Part shown: piece after piece, positions 7,707 to 15,547 of the stretch
Layout: every line of letters begins with the position of its first letter
Numbering within the stretch: position 1 is the first letter of the stretch
NCBI GenBank assembly: GCA_024689865.1
Contig: JAILDA010000096.1
Coordinates: 1-35,633 of the forward strand
DNA from: Clostridia bacterium
GTDB lineage: Bacteria; Bacillota; Clostridia; Peptostreptococcales; Anaerovoracaceae
Length of the DNA: 35,633 bases
Direction of reading: 5' to 3'
Translations under genes and position numbers: made by a program
Notes under the pieces: generated by a model
Database searches by the model: none
What the model was told of the DNA's origin: nothing
What the model saw: the letters and a program-made list of their open reading frames with translations, nothing else

Positions 7707-9998
7707 ATGTCACAGATAGCAGGACTTGACAGCAAGATCCAGGAAATGGCTGCCCGTATAAGGGAGCTGAGGGAGACAGAGGGCCGCACGGCTGAAGAAA
7801 TGGCACTGGCCACTGATGTTTCCGTGGAAGAATATCTTGCATGCGAGTCAGGTACCAGAGACCTTAACTTCACATTTATCTACAGATGCGCAAACGCGCT
7901 CAATGTAAATGTAACCGACATCATCGAGGGATACAGCCCCAACCTGCGCCAGTACACCATGACGCGCGCCGGCGGAGGTCAGAAGATCTCCCAGGCCCAC
8001 GGAATGACCTACTACAACCTGGCCTACGCCTTCCAGAACAGGATAGCGGAGCCTCTTTACGTGCGCAGTATATACGATGAATCGGCTCAGGACAGAGAGA
8101 TAGAGCTTACCAGCCACGCCGGACAGGAGTGCGACATAGTCGTCCACGGACACCTGAAGGTCCAGGTGGGAAACCACACCGAGATCCTCGGCCCCGGAGA
8201 CAGCATGTACTACAACTCCGGCACTCCCCACGGCATGATAGCCGTAGGCGGAGAGGACTGCATATTCTACGCCATAGTGCTCAATCCCACCGGAGAGCCA
8301 ATACCCGAGCTCGCCGCACGCCCGATAATCCAGGAGGCACCGCGTCCGCGCGTTGAGGACAAGACGCCGAGAGTATGGCAGAACTTCATAGACGTAAAGG
8401 AGAACGAGAACGGCACACCTGTATCCATAAAGTTCAAGAACACCGACAAGTTCAATTTTGCCTACGACGTCGTTGGCGAGATAGCCAAGAAGGATCCGGA
8501 CAAGCTGGCCATGCTCCACATCTCGGAAGACTTTACCGAGCGCAGGTTCACCTTCCGCGACATGAAGCGCGGTTCCTCTCAGTGCGCCAACTACTTCAAA
8601 TCCCTGGGCATCAAAAAGGGCGACCGCGTGATGCTGATACTCAAGCGCCACTACCAGTTCTGGTTCGCCATACTGGGCCTTGAAAAGCTTGGAGCCATTG
8701 CAATACCGGCTTCCAACCAGCTGATGTCCCACGACATAGAATACAGGATCAACGCGTCCGGAGCCAATGCCATAATCTGCACAGCGGACGGAGACACCGC
8801 CCACCAGGTGGATATTGCGGCTGCCAACTGCCCTACTCTTAAGTACAAGCTGATAGTTAACGGCGAGCGCGAGGGCTGGCGCACCTTCGACAACGAATAC
8901 ACCATGTTCAGCAGCCACTTCAAGAGGACTGCCGAGAGTCCCTGCGGCGACGATCTGATGCTTATATACTTCACGTCCGGCACCACCTCCTACCCCAAGA
9001 TGGCGGCTCACAACTACAAGCACCCGCTGGGCCACTTCCACACCGCCAAGTACTGGCAGACTGTGGATCCGGAGGGGCTCCACCTTACGATATCCGACAC
9101 CGGCTGGGCAAAATCCGGCTGGGGCAAGATCTACGGACAGTGGCTGGCAGAAGGCGCCATATTCGTGTACGACTTCGACCGCTTCGACGCCTCAAAGATA
9201 CTGCCGATGTTCAAGAAGTACAACATCACTACCTTCTGCGCGCCTCCCACGATGCTGCGCATGATGATAAAGCAGGACATCTCCAGGTACGATTTCTCCA
9301 GCGTAAAGCACATGACCACCGCCGGAGAGGCTCTCAACCCGGAAGTCTACAGACAGTTCGAAAAAGCCACGGGTCTTCGCATAATGGAAGGCTTCGGTCA
9401 GACCGAAGGCACCATGCTGATCGGCAACATGGTAGGAGCGCCTCATAAGATAGGGTCCATGGGAAAGCCCGCGCCGATATACGACATTAAGCTGGTGGAC
9501 AAGGACGGCAACGAAGTAGCCGCAGGCGACACCGGAGAGATAGTCATTAACATAGCGAACGGAATGCCTCCGGGACTTGCGTACTGCTACTGGAAGAACC
9601 CGGAAGAGACCGCTTCCACTTGGAAAGACGGCCTGTACCACACCGGGGACCTGGCGTGGAAGGACGAGGACGGCTTCTACTGGTACGTAGGCCGCGCGGA
9701 CGACGTAATAAAGTCATCCGGCTACCGCATAGGACCGTTCGAGATAGAGAGCGTAATAATGGAACTTCCCTACGTTCTGGAATGCGGAGTATCCGCTGCC
9801 CCGGACGAGATACGCGGCCAGGTAGTAAAGGCAAGCATAGTTCTGATAGACGGCGTGGAAGGAACGCCAAAGCTCGTAAAAGAGATTCAGGACTACGTAA
9901 AGCAGCGCACCGCGCCGTATAAGTATCCGCGGATAGTGGTATTCAAGGACGAACTGCCCAAGACCACAAGCGGCAAGATAATAAGACATGCGCTATAA
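7707..9998 (+). CDS. HTH-cupin-acyl-CoA ligase fusion (AMP-forming), copy 2
   Basis: The 763-aa product has the same order as its upstream neighbour: HTH about residues 12-68, cupin about 105-200 (HAGQECDIV, GDSMYYNSGTPHGMIA), and ligase about 235-763. Long stretches match copy 1 (for example KPHY-like RHYQFWF and SSGYRIGPFEIES), so the pair is a tandem duplication. The phosphate-binding loop reads SGTTS rather than SGTTG at residues 424-428; the adenylation Lys757 is kept. The two proteins differ most in the acyl-pocket region and the linker after the cupin, consistent with different acid substrates. The 3' end overlaps the ATPase gene by 11 bases, tying it to the vor genes. It could also activate aromatic acids. 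Confidence 0.88.
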   Translation: MSQIAGLDSKIQEMAARIRELRETEGRTAEEMALATDVSVEEYLACESGTRDLNFTFIYRCANALNVNVTDIIEGYSPNLRQYTMTRAGGGQKISQAHGMTYYNLAYAFQNRIAEPLYVRSIYDESAQDREIELTSHAGQECDIVVHGHLKVQVGNHTEILGPGDSMYYNSGTPHGMIAVGGEDCIFYAIVLNPTGEPIPELAARPIIQEAPRPRVEDKTPRVWQNFIDVKENENGTPVSIKFKNTDKFNFAYDVVGEIAKKDPDKLAMLHISEDFTERRFTFRDMKRGSSQCANYFKSLGIKKGDRVMLILKRHYQFWFAILGLEKLGAIAIPASNQLMSHDIEYRINASGANAIICTADGDTAHQVDIAAANCPTLKYKLIVNGEREGWRTFDNEYTMFSSHFKRTAESPCGDDLMLIYFTSGTTSYPKMAAHNYKHPLGHFHTAKYWQTVDPEGLHLTISDTGWAKSGWGKIYGQWLAEGAIFVYDFDRFDASKILPMFKKYNITTFCAPPTMLRMMIKQDISRYDFSSVKHMTTAGEALNPEVYRQFEKATGLRIMEGFGQTEGTMLIGNMVGAPHKIGSMGKPAPIYDIKLVDKDGNEVAAGDTGEIVINIANGMPPGLAYCYWKNPEETASTWKDGLYHTGDLAWKDEDGFYWYVGRADDVIKSSGYRIGPFEIESVIMELPYVLECGVSAAPDEIRGQVVKASIVLIDGVEGTPKLVKEIQDYVKQRTAPYKYPRIVVFKDELPKTTSGKIIRHAL

Positions 9999-10656
9999 AC
10001 GTGTAACACTGATCGCCGGCCACTACGGCAGCGGAAAGACTAACATCGCCGTAAACATGGCGCTGGATCTGGCAAAGCAGAAAGACAACGTGGCCATAGC
10101 GGATCTGGACATAATAAATCCCTACTACCGCACGCTGGACAGCCGCGCGGAGCTGGAAGCTGCAGGCGTACGGCTTATAGTATCGCCTTTTGCGAACAGC
10201 AATCTGGACATCCCTGCTCTTCCGCAGGAGATGTACGCGGTGGTGGACGACTTATCCTTAAACTGCATAATAGACGTTGGCGGCGACGATACCGGAGCCG
10301 TGGCTCTGGGAAGGCTGGCGCCAAAGCTAAGGGAGGAAGACGACTACGACATGTACCTTATCGTAAACCGCTTCCGTCCCCTCACCCGCACCGCAAAAGA
10401 AGTCGCAGAAGTAAGATACGAGATAGAGGCAGCCTGCGGGCTTAAGTTTACCGGCATCATAAACGACTCCAATCTGGGCGCCGACACTTCAGCGGAAACG
10501 GTGCTCTCGTCCGTCCGGTTCGGAAAGGACTGCGCACAAGCGACCGGTTTGCCGCTCGTGGCTACGACCGTGGAGAGCTCGCTCATGGAGGAGCTTGCCG
10601 GCAAAGTGCCGGACCTGTTCCCCATGAAGCTCCAGAAGCGCCCCATAGACCTTTGA
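9988..10656 (+). CDS. P-loop ATPase associated with the 2-oxoacid oxidoreductase genes
   Basis: The 222-aa protein begins with a Walker A loop GHYGSGKTN (about residues 11-19), followed by a MinD/CooC-like ADLDIINPYYRT strand and a DVGGDD Walker B-like segment near residue 93, so it is a SIMIBI-class NTPase without other domains. The ATG lies inside the end of the ligase gene (11-base overlap) and has only a weak ribosome binding site, suggesting coupling. It directly precedes vorD. Relatives of the class insert metals or move Fe-S carriers, so a maturation role for the Fe-S and TPP oxidoreductase is possible, but nothing in the sequence proves it. Confidence 0.75.
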   Translation: MRYKRVTLIAGHYGSGKTNIAVNMALDLAKQKDNVAIADLDIINPYYRTLDSRAELEAAGVRLIVSPFANSNLDIPALPQEMYAVVDDLSLNCIIDVGGDDTGAVALGRLAPKLREEDDYDMYLIVNRFRPLTRTAKEVAEVRYEIEAACGLKFTGIINDSNLGADTSAETVLSSVRFGKDCAQATGLPLVATTVESSLMEELAGKVPDLFPMKLQKRPIDL

Positions 10657-10687
10657 TCACGAATATTTAACATATACGGAGGATATC

Positions 10688-10894
10688 ATGGCAAAAGTAA
10701 CGTTCAGGACAGATGAATGCAAGGGCTGCGGCCTGTGCATCGACGCGTGCCCCAAGGGCATACTTAAACTGTCCGAGGAAACCATCAACAAAAAGGGACA
10801 CCACCCTGCCGAATGCGCCGATCCCGACGCCTGCGTCGGCTGCGCTTCCTGCGCTCTGATGTGCCCCGACTGCATCATCACGGTGGAAAGGTAG
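10688..10894 (+). CDS. vorD: 2-oxoacid:ferredoxin oxidoreductase delta subunit (2[4Fe-4S] ferredoxin)
   Basis: The 68-aa protein contains two CxxCxxCxxxCP cluster motifs: CKGCGLCIDACP near residues 11-22 and CVGCASCALMCP near 48-59. They bind two [4Fe-4S] clusters that carry electrons between the TPP site and ferredoxin. The length and its place immediately ahead of alpha, beta and gamma genes identify it as the delta subunit of a four-subunit enzyme of the VOR/KOR type. A good GGAGG precedes the ATG. Substrate class is set by the partner subunits, not this gene. Confidence 0.9.
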   Translation: MAKVTFRTDECKGCGLCIDACPKGILKLSEETINKKGHHPAECADPDACVGCASCALMCPDCIITVER

Positions 10895-10903
10895 GTGGAG
10901 AAA

Positions 10904-11965
10904 ATGGCTGAAAAAGTTCTTATGAAAGGCAACGAAGCTATAGCGGAAGCCGCAATAATGGCAGGATGCCGCCACTACTTCGGATACCCCATCACTCCCC
11001 AGACGGAGATAGCTGCTTACATGGCAAAGAGAATGCCCAAGATAGGCGGGACCTTCCTCCAGGCGGAGAGCGAGATCGCGGCCATAAACATGGTCTACGG
11101 CGTATCTTCCGCCGGAAAGCGCGTTATGACTTCTTCCTCCAGCCCCGGAATATCCCTTAAGGGCGAAGGCATCTCCTATCTGGCAGGCACAGATCTGCCG
11201 GCGGTCATAGTAAACGCGCAGCGCGGAGGCCCGGGCCTTGGCGGCATACAGCCCAGCCAGTCCGACTACTTCCAGGCAACGCGCGGAGGCGGTCACGGAG
11301 ATTATCACATAATCGTTCTGGCTCCCTCCTCCGTTCAGGAAATGGCGGAACTTACGATAAAGGCTTTCGAACTGGCAGACGAGTATCTGATGCCCGCTAT
11401 GGTGCTGGCGGACGGCACCACCGGACAGATGATGGAGCCCGTATCCTTCGATTTCGAGATAAAGGAGCCCCCGGCAAAGCCCTGGGCCACGACCGGCACT
11501 AAATGCCAGAGACCTCATAACATAGCAAACTCCCTCTATCTGGATCCGGAGAAGCTGGAGCGCATAAACAACGTGCGCTTCGCCCGCTACGAGGTAATAA
11601 AGGATAAGGAGCAGCGCGCCGAAGAATACCTTACGGAGGACGCTGACATAGTTGTCGCCGCATTCGGAATATCCGCAAGGATCGCCAAGAACGCAGTAGA
11701 CGCAGCGTGCGCCAAGGGAATAAAGGCAGGTCTTATCAGACCCATAACCCTCTGGCCGTTCCCGGACAAGGCGTTCAAGAAGGCCGCGGAGCACGCGAAG
11801 CGCTTCATAAGCGTTGAGCTGTCCATGGGCCAGATGATAGAAGACGTAAGGCTTGCCACAGAGTGCAAGGTACCCGTGGAGCTCTGCTACCGCGTAGGAG
11901 GAATGATCCCCTCGCCGCAGCAGGTGCTGGAAGCCATAGAAAAGGCAGCAAAGGAGGTAAAGTAA
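10904..11965 (+). CDS. vorB: 2-oxoacid (3-methyl-2-oxobutanoate):ferredoxin oxidoreductase alpha subunit
   Basis: The product is the POR N-terminal/domain II subunit: KGNEAIAEAAIMAGCRHYFGYPITPQTE is the usual opening, followed by AESEIAAINMVYGVSSAGKRVMTSSSSPGISLKGEGISYLAG and QRGGPGLGG. About 353 residues is normal for VorB/KorA. I place the start at the ATG 10904 behind AGGTGGAG; the in-frame GTG at 10895 would sit directly after the vorD stop and use up the ribosome binding site. The enzyme interconverts a 2-oxoacid with acyl-CoA and CO2 using ferredoxin. The adjacent branched-chain aminotransferase favours branched-chain 2-oxoacids; 2-oxoglutarate or pyruvate are less likely alternatives. 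Confidence 0.88.
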   Translation: MAEKVLMKGNEAIAEAAIMAGCRHYFGYPITPQTEIAAYMAKRMPKIGGTFLQAESEIAAINMVYGVSSAGKRVMTSSSSPGISLKGEGISYLAGTDLPAVIVNAQRGGPGLGGIQPSQSDYFQATRGGGHGDYHIIVLAPSSVQEMAELTIKAFELADEYLMPAMVLADGTTGQMMEPVSFDFEIKEPPAKPWATTGTKCQRPHNIANSLYLDPEKLERINNVRFARYEVIKDKEQRAEEYLTEDADIVVAAFGISARIAKNAVDAACAKGIKAGLIRPITLWPFPDKAFKKAAEHAKRFISVELSMGQMIEDVRLATECKVPVELCYRVGGMIPSPQQVLEAIEKAAKEVK

Positions 11966-11966
11966 C

Positions 11967-12746
11967 ATGGCAGTAGTATTCGAAAGACCCAAAGCGCTGC
12001 TGGATGTGCCGTTCCATTACTGCCCCGGCTGCACCCACGGCATAGTTCACAGACTCGTAGCCGAAGCGATAGACGAGCTCGGCATAGAAGGCAGGACCGT
12101 AGGAATAGCTCCCGTAGGATGCTCCGTAATGGCCTACGATTACTTTGCCTGCGACATGATAGAAGCGGCTCACGGAAGAGCTCCTGCCGTTGCCACAGGC
12201 GTTAAGAGGTCCGATCCGGACAACCTGATAGTATTCACCTATCAGGGCGACGGCGATCTGGCCTCCATAGGAACCGCAGAGACGGTCCATGCGGCTGCCC
12301 GCAACGAGAACATAACCATAATCTTCATAAACAACGCCATCTACGGCATGACAGGCGGACAGATGGCGCCTACTTCCCTGCCCGGACAGGTAACTCAGAC
12401 ATCCCCCTACGGCAGAGACCCCAAGGCCTGCGGATACCCCGTAAAGATCTGCGAGATGCTGGCTCAGCTGGAAGGTCCGGAATATCTTGAGCGCGTTACC
12501 GTAAACAGCGTAGCTCATGTAAGAGCAGCCAAGAAAGCAATAAAGAAGGCGTTCCAGAACCAGATCGACGGCAAGGGATTCTCGCTCATAGAGGTCCTCA
12601 GCTCCTGCCCCACCAACTGGGGAATGACGCCCAAGAAGGCCATGGAGTGGATAGACGAGAAGATGATCCCCTACTACCCGCTCGGCGTCTACAAAGACAG
12701 AAGCGCCGGCATAGGCCCCGGCCTCGGCGGAAAGGAGGACAAATAA
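11967..12746 (+). CDS. vorA: 2-oxoacid:ferredoxin oxidoreductase beta subunit (TPP-binding)
   Basis: The 259-aa protein carries the beta-subunit hallmarks: FHYCPGCTHG near residue 17 (the Cys pair area), APVGCSV, GDGDLASIG with the following NNAIYGMTGGQ that form the TPP-Mg site (about residues 91-130), and SPYGRD. These match VorA/KorB. It starts one base after the vorB stop and ends directly on the vorC start, so the subunits should be made in equal amounts. TPP chemistry in this subunit performs decarboxylation or, in the reductive direction, carboxylation of the acyl group. Confidence 0.9.
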   Translation: MAVVFERPKALLDVPFHYCPGCTHGIVHRLVAEAIDELGIEGRTVGIAPVGCSVMAYDYFACDMIEAAHGRAPAVATGVKRSDPDNLIVFTYQGDGDLASIGTAETVHAAARNENITIIFINNAIYGMTGGQMAPTSLPGQVTQTSPYGRDPKACGYPVKICEMLAQLEGPEYLERVTVNSVAHVRAAKKAIKKAFQNQIDGKGFSLIEVLSSCPTNWGMTPKKAMEWIDEKMIPYYPLGVYKDRSAGIGPGLGGKEDK

Positions 12747-13280
12747 ATGACCAGAAAGTATCTTTTCGCCGGATTCGGCGGACAGGGACTGCTCTTCTCG
12801 GGCAAGGTCCTCGCGTATAAAGGCCTCATAGAGGATAAGAACGTAAGCTGGCTCCCGTCCTACGGACCGGAGATGCGCGGAGGCACCGCAAGCTGCGGAG
12901 TTACCATAAGCGACGATCCAATAGGGGCTCCCATAGTTCTGGAACCGGACGTACTGGTAGCCATGAACCTGCCCTCCCTGGACAAATACGAGAGCAAGGT
13001 AGAACCGGGCGGATACATCTTCGTGGACAGCAGCCTTGTAGAGCGCAAAGTTCAAAGAGATGACGTAAAAGTTTATTATGTTCCGGCTACAAAGCTTGCA
13101 GGCGACATAGGCGCTTCCACCCTCGCAAACATGATACTGGTAGGCAAGCTTCTTAAGGAGCTCGGAGACTACAACGAGGAGACCGTGGAAGCTGCTCTTA
13201 AGAAGTGCATTTCCGCAAGACATGCCGATCTTCTTGATCTTAACCGCAAGGCTATGGAGACCGGCCGCGACTTCGTATAA
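12747..13280 (+). CDS. vorC: 2-oxoacid:ferredoxin oxidoreductase gamma subunit
   Basis: The 177-aa protein starts [20 protein letters not shown] and has [14 protein letters not shown], the two fingerprints of the POR gamma/catalytic domain family. Length is typical. ATG follows the vorA stop without a gap and an AAAGGAGG lies within the vorA end. It completes the delta-alpha-beta-gamma set. A 97-base gap with only a weak promoter-like TATACT (13338-13343) separates it from ilvE. Confidence 0.9.
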   Translation: MTRKYLFAGFGGQGLLFSGKVLAYKGLIEDKNVSWLPSYGPEMRGGTASCGVTISDDPIGAPIVLEPDVLVAMNLPSLDKYESKVEPGGYIFVDSSLVERKVQRDDVKVYYVPATKLAGDIGASTLANMILVGKLLKELGDYNEETVEAALKKCISARHADLLDLNRKAMETGRDFV

Positions 13281-13377
13281 CTTGTCTTTTTTGCGATCTG
13301 CTTTGTTGCTGTTCACATTCCGCAAAAGATCCTGCGTTATACTTAATCGCCTGACAATAAATGAAATGGAGAAAACT

Positions 13378-14439
13378 ATGGAAATCAAGATCACAAAGAC
13401 CACCTGCCCCAAGGAGAAGCCGGAAGCTTCCGTCCTGGGCTTCGGAAAGTATTTTACGGACCACATGTTCCTTATGGACTATACCCCGGACAAGGGCTGG
13501 CACGACGCGCGCATAGTCCCCTACGGCCCCATAGTCCTAAGCCCCGCATGCACAGCTCTGCACTACGGCTCCGAGATATTCGAAGGTCTTAAGGCCTACA
13601 GAAGAGCAGACGGCGGCATACAGCTGTTCAGACCCCTTGAGAACGCCCGCAGGATGAACAATTCCGCCGACAGGCTCTGCCTGCCGCAGCTTCCCGAGGA
13701 AATGTTCATGGAAGCGCTTAAGACCCTCATAGATCTGGATAAGGACTGGGTGCCTTCCGCTCCCGGAACATCACTTTACATACGTCCGTTCATGTTCGGA
13801 AACGACGAGAACCTGGGCGTACACTCCGTTAAGCACACCACCTTCGTGATCATCCTTTCACCGGTAGGAAGCTACTACAAGGAAGGGCTCAACCCGGTCA
13901 AGATCATGATAGAGGACCAGGACGTAAGAGCGGTCCGCGGCGGAACGGGCGAAGCCAAGTGCGGCGGAAACTACGCAGCTTCCAACAGAGCCGGCGAAAG
14001 AGCAGAGCAGAAAGGCTATTCCCAGGTATTGTGGCTGGACGGCGTAGAGCGCAAGTACATAGAGGAAGTAGGCGCCATGAACGTTCTCTTCCTTATCAAC
14101 GGTGTAGTCGTAACACCGCAGCTGCGCGGATCCATACTCCCCGGCATCACCAGAAAGTCCATAATAGAGCTTCTTAAGTCCGAGGGATTCCCCGTAGAGG
14201 AAAGGCTCATATCCGTGGACGAGCTGGCTGCCGCAATGGCGGACGGTTCCCTGGAAGAAGCGTTCGGAAGCGGCACTGCAGCCGTAGTCTCCCCCATCGG
14301 CGCCCTCATCTACAAGGATAAGGAATACGTCGTAAACGGCGGAAAGATCGGAAAGCTTACCCAGCACCTCTACGACACCCTTACCGGCATCCAGTGGGGA
14401 AAGACCGAGGACAAGTTCGGCTGGACGGTAAAACTGTAA
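13378..14439 (+). CDS. ilvE: Branched-chain amino acid aminotransferase
   Basis: The 353-aa product is a class IV PLP aminotransferase of the BCAT type. Diagnostic segments are ALHYGSEIFEGLKAYR, RLENARRMN-like RPLENARRMNNS, and TGEAKCGGNYAAS with the PLP Schiff-base Lys194, then EEVGAMNVLF and GTAAVVSPIG. It interconverts Ile, Leu and Val with their 2-oxoacids using glutamate/2-oxoglutarate. I chose the ATG at 13378, with GGAG at 13368-13371; the frame is open back to 13222 but that part overlaps vorC and lacks family similarity. Its position after vorDBAC links the 2-oxoacids of VOR to amino acids. Confidence 0.93.
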   Translation: MEIKITKTTCPKEKPEASVLGFGKYFTDHMFLMDYTPDKGWHDARIVPYGPIVLSPACTALHYGSEIFEGLKAYRRADGGIQLFRPLENARRMNNSADRLCLPQLPEEMFMEALKTLIDLDKDWVPSAPGTSLYIRPFMFGNDENLGVHSVKHTTFVIILSPVGSYYKEGLNPVKIMIEDQDVRAVRGGTGEAKCGGNYAASNRAGERAEQKGYSQVLWLDGVERKYIEEVGAMNVLFLINGVVVTPQLRGSILPGITRKSIIELLKSEGFPVEERLISVDELAAAMADGSLEEAFGSGTAAVVSPIGALIYKDKEYVVNGGKIGKLTQHLYDTLTGIQWGKTEDKFGWTVKL

Positions 14440-14462
14440 AATCGGCGGCCGGCAGTTAAACG

Positions 14463-15272
14463 ATGATAAACGATAAGTATTTCTGCATAGACGCGCACTG
14501 CCATGTTTTTCCGGAAAAGGTAGTGGATAAGGCTGTAGGCGCAATCGGCGGGTTCTACCACATCCCGATGTACCACCGCGGCACGCCGGACAACCTTATA
14601 AAGGCCGGCGACGCAAGCGGCATAGACCGTTTCCTGATCCACTCCGTGGCTACCAAACCCCAGCAGGTAAGCTCCGCGAACCGCTATCTGGCCTCTCTGG
14701 TACAGGAAAGCGGCGGCAGATTCTACGCTCTGGGAACGGTACACCCGCTGTCGGACGACATGGAGCGCGACATAAACGAACTGCAGTCTCTGGGGCTTAA
14801 AGGCATTAAGATCCATCCGGACATGCAGGGCTTTACTCTGGACTGCGAAGGATTCATGAAAGCCTTCGAGATATGCCAGGCCAAAGGCCTTGCTGTGCTT
14901 GCGCATACCGGGGACAACAGAGGCGACCGCACAAATCCGGACAGAGTAGAACACGTGCTGCAGTCCTTCCCGCAGCTAACCTTCGTAGGCGCGCATTTCG
15001 GCGGATACACCGTATGGGACTGGGCCGTGGAAGTGCTGCCCAAATACGACAACTTGTTCGTGGACACCTGCTCCACCCTCTTCTGGAAAGGAGCCTGGGG
15101 ATTAAGGGACTACATAAACGCCTACGGCATAGACAGATGCATGTTCGCTACGGATTTCCCCATGCACCCCGCAAGTCTGGAGCTTAAGGCCCTGCTCTAT
15201 CTGGACTATACAGACGATGAATACAGGAAGCTTTTCGCGGACAATGCAAGGCGCATATACAAGCTGGACTGA
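14463..15272 (+). CDS. Amidohydrolase-2 family metal-dependent hydrolase
   Basis: The 269-aa protein is a TIM-barrel amidohydrolase: IDAHCHVFPEKV near residue 11 supplies the first metal-binding HxH, GIKIHPDMQGF and VLAHTGDNRGDRTNP supply further His residues, FVGAHFGG follows, and FATDFPMHP near 225 holds the catalytic Asp. Members include decarboxylases, lactonases and hydrolases acting on carboxylates; the substrate cannot be read here. It follows ilvE by 23 bases without a strong ribosome binding site and ends before a strong terminator, so it is probably the last gene of the T-box/vor transcription unit. A role on a branched-chain or aromatic acid is only positional inference. Confidence 0.82.
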   Translation: MINDKYFCIDAHCHVFPEKVVDKAVGAIGGFYHIPMYHRGTPDNLIKAGDASGIDRFLIHSVATKPQQVSSANRYLASLVQESGGRFYALGTVHPLSDDMERDINELQSLGLKGIKIHPDMQGFTLDCEGFMKAFEICQAKGLAVLAHTGDNRGDRTNPDRVEHVLQSFPQLTFVGAHFGGYTVWDWAVEVLPKYDNLFVDTCSTLFWKGAWGLRDYINAYGIDRCMFATDFPMHPASLELKALLYLDYTDDEYRKLFADNARRIYKLD

Positions 15273-15320
15273 GCGTCCCTTGAGCAGTTTGTCCCAAGAG
15301 CTGTAAACTAATTTACCAAA

Positions 15321-15344
15321 CGCTGAAAAATCAGGCTTTCAGCG
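15321..15344 (+). other. Perfect 8-bp hairpin ahead of the main terminator
   Basis: CGCTGAAA (15321-15328) and TTTCAGCG (15337-15344) form a perfect stem with an 8-base loop but no T-run. It may protect the 3' end of the upstream mRNA. Confidence 0.45.
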
Positions 15345-15367
15345 CCTCACATGTTATTAAAAAACAA

Positions 15368-15420
15368 AACGACCCGTTCCTTTTTTTACAAAAAGAGCGG
15401 GTCGTTCTGCATATTTTTTT
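15368..15420 (+). terminator. Strong intrinsic terminator, possibly bidirectional
   Basis: AACGACCCG (15368-15376) pairs with CGGGTCGTT (15398-15406), closing a T/A-rich loop, and a T-run follows at 15414-15420; an A-run precedes the stem, so it could act on both strands. It separates the amino-acid region from the acs operon. Confidence 0.85.
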
Positions 15421-15485
15421 GTTTGAAATGACAAAGAATCTGCTGAACATTCTTGCAAAGATTATGCAGTTTGAACATCCTCGAC

Positions 15486-15515
15486 CTTGATAATCAAGTA
15501 ACAGTAGTCTATAAT
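15486..15515 (+). promoter_or_regulatory. acs operon promoter with palindromic operator over -35
   Basis: TTGATA (15487-15492) and a perfect TATAAT (15510-15515) are 17 bases apart. The -35 lies inside the 13-base palindrome CTTGATAATCAAG (15486-15498), a likely repressor site. A second inverted repeat, AAGAAT (15434-15439) and ATTCTT (15449-15454), lies about 32 bases upstream. Nothing coding is seen in 15273-15547. Confidence 0.8.
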
Positions 15516-15547
15516 AATACTGTATGTAAACAATTTGGAGATCGTTA

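Noticed and set aside
10895-10903. GTG start for vorB directly after the vorD stop
   Set aside because: It would consume the ribosome binding site; the ATG at 10904 is correctly spaced and matches family starts.
13222-13377. N-terminal extension of ilvE
   Set aside because: It overlaps vorC, has no family similarity, and the ATG at 13378 has a well-placed GGAG.
15486-15498. FNR-type box at the acs promoter
   Set aside because: FNR sites have TTGAT and ATCAA separated by four bases; here the gap is one base.
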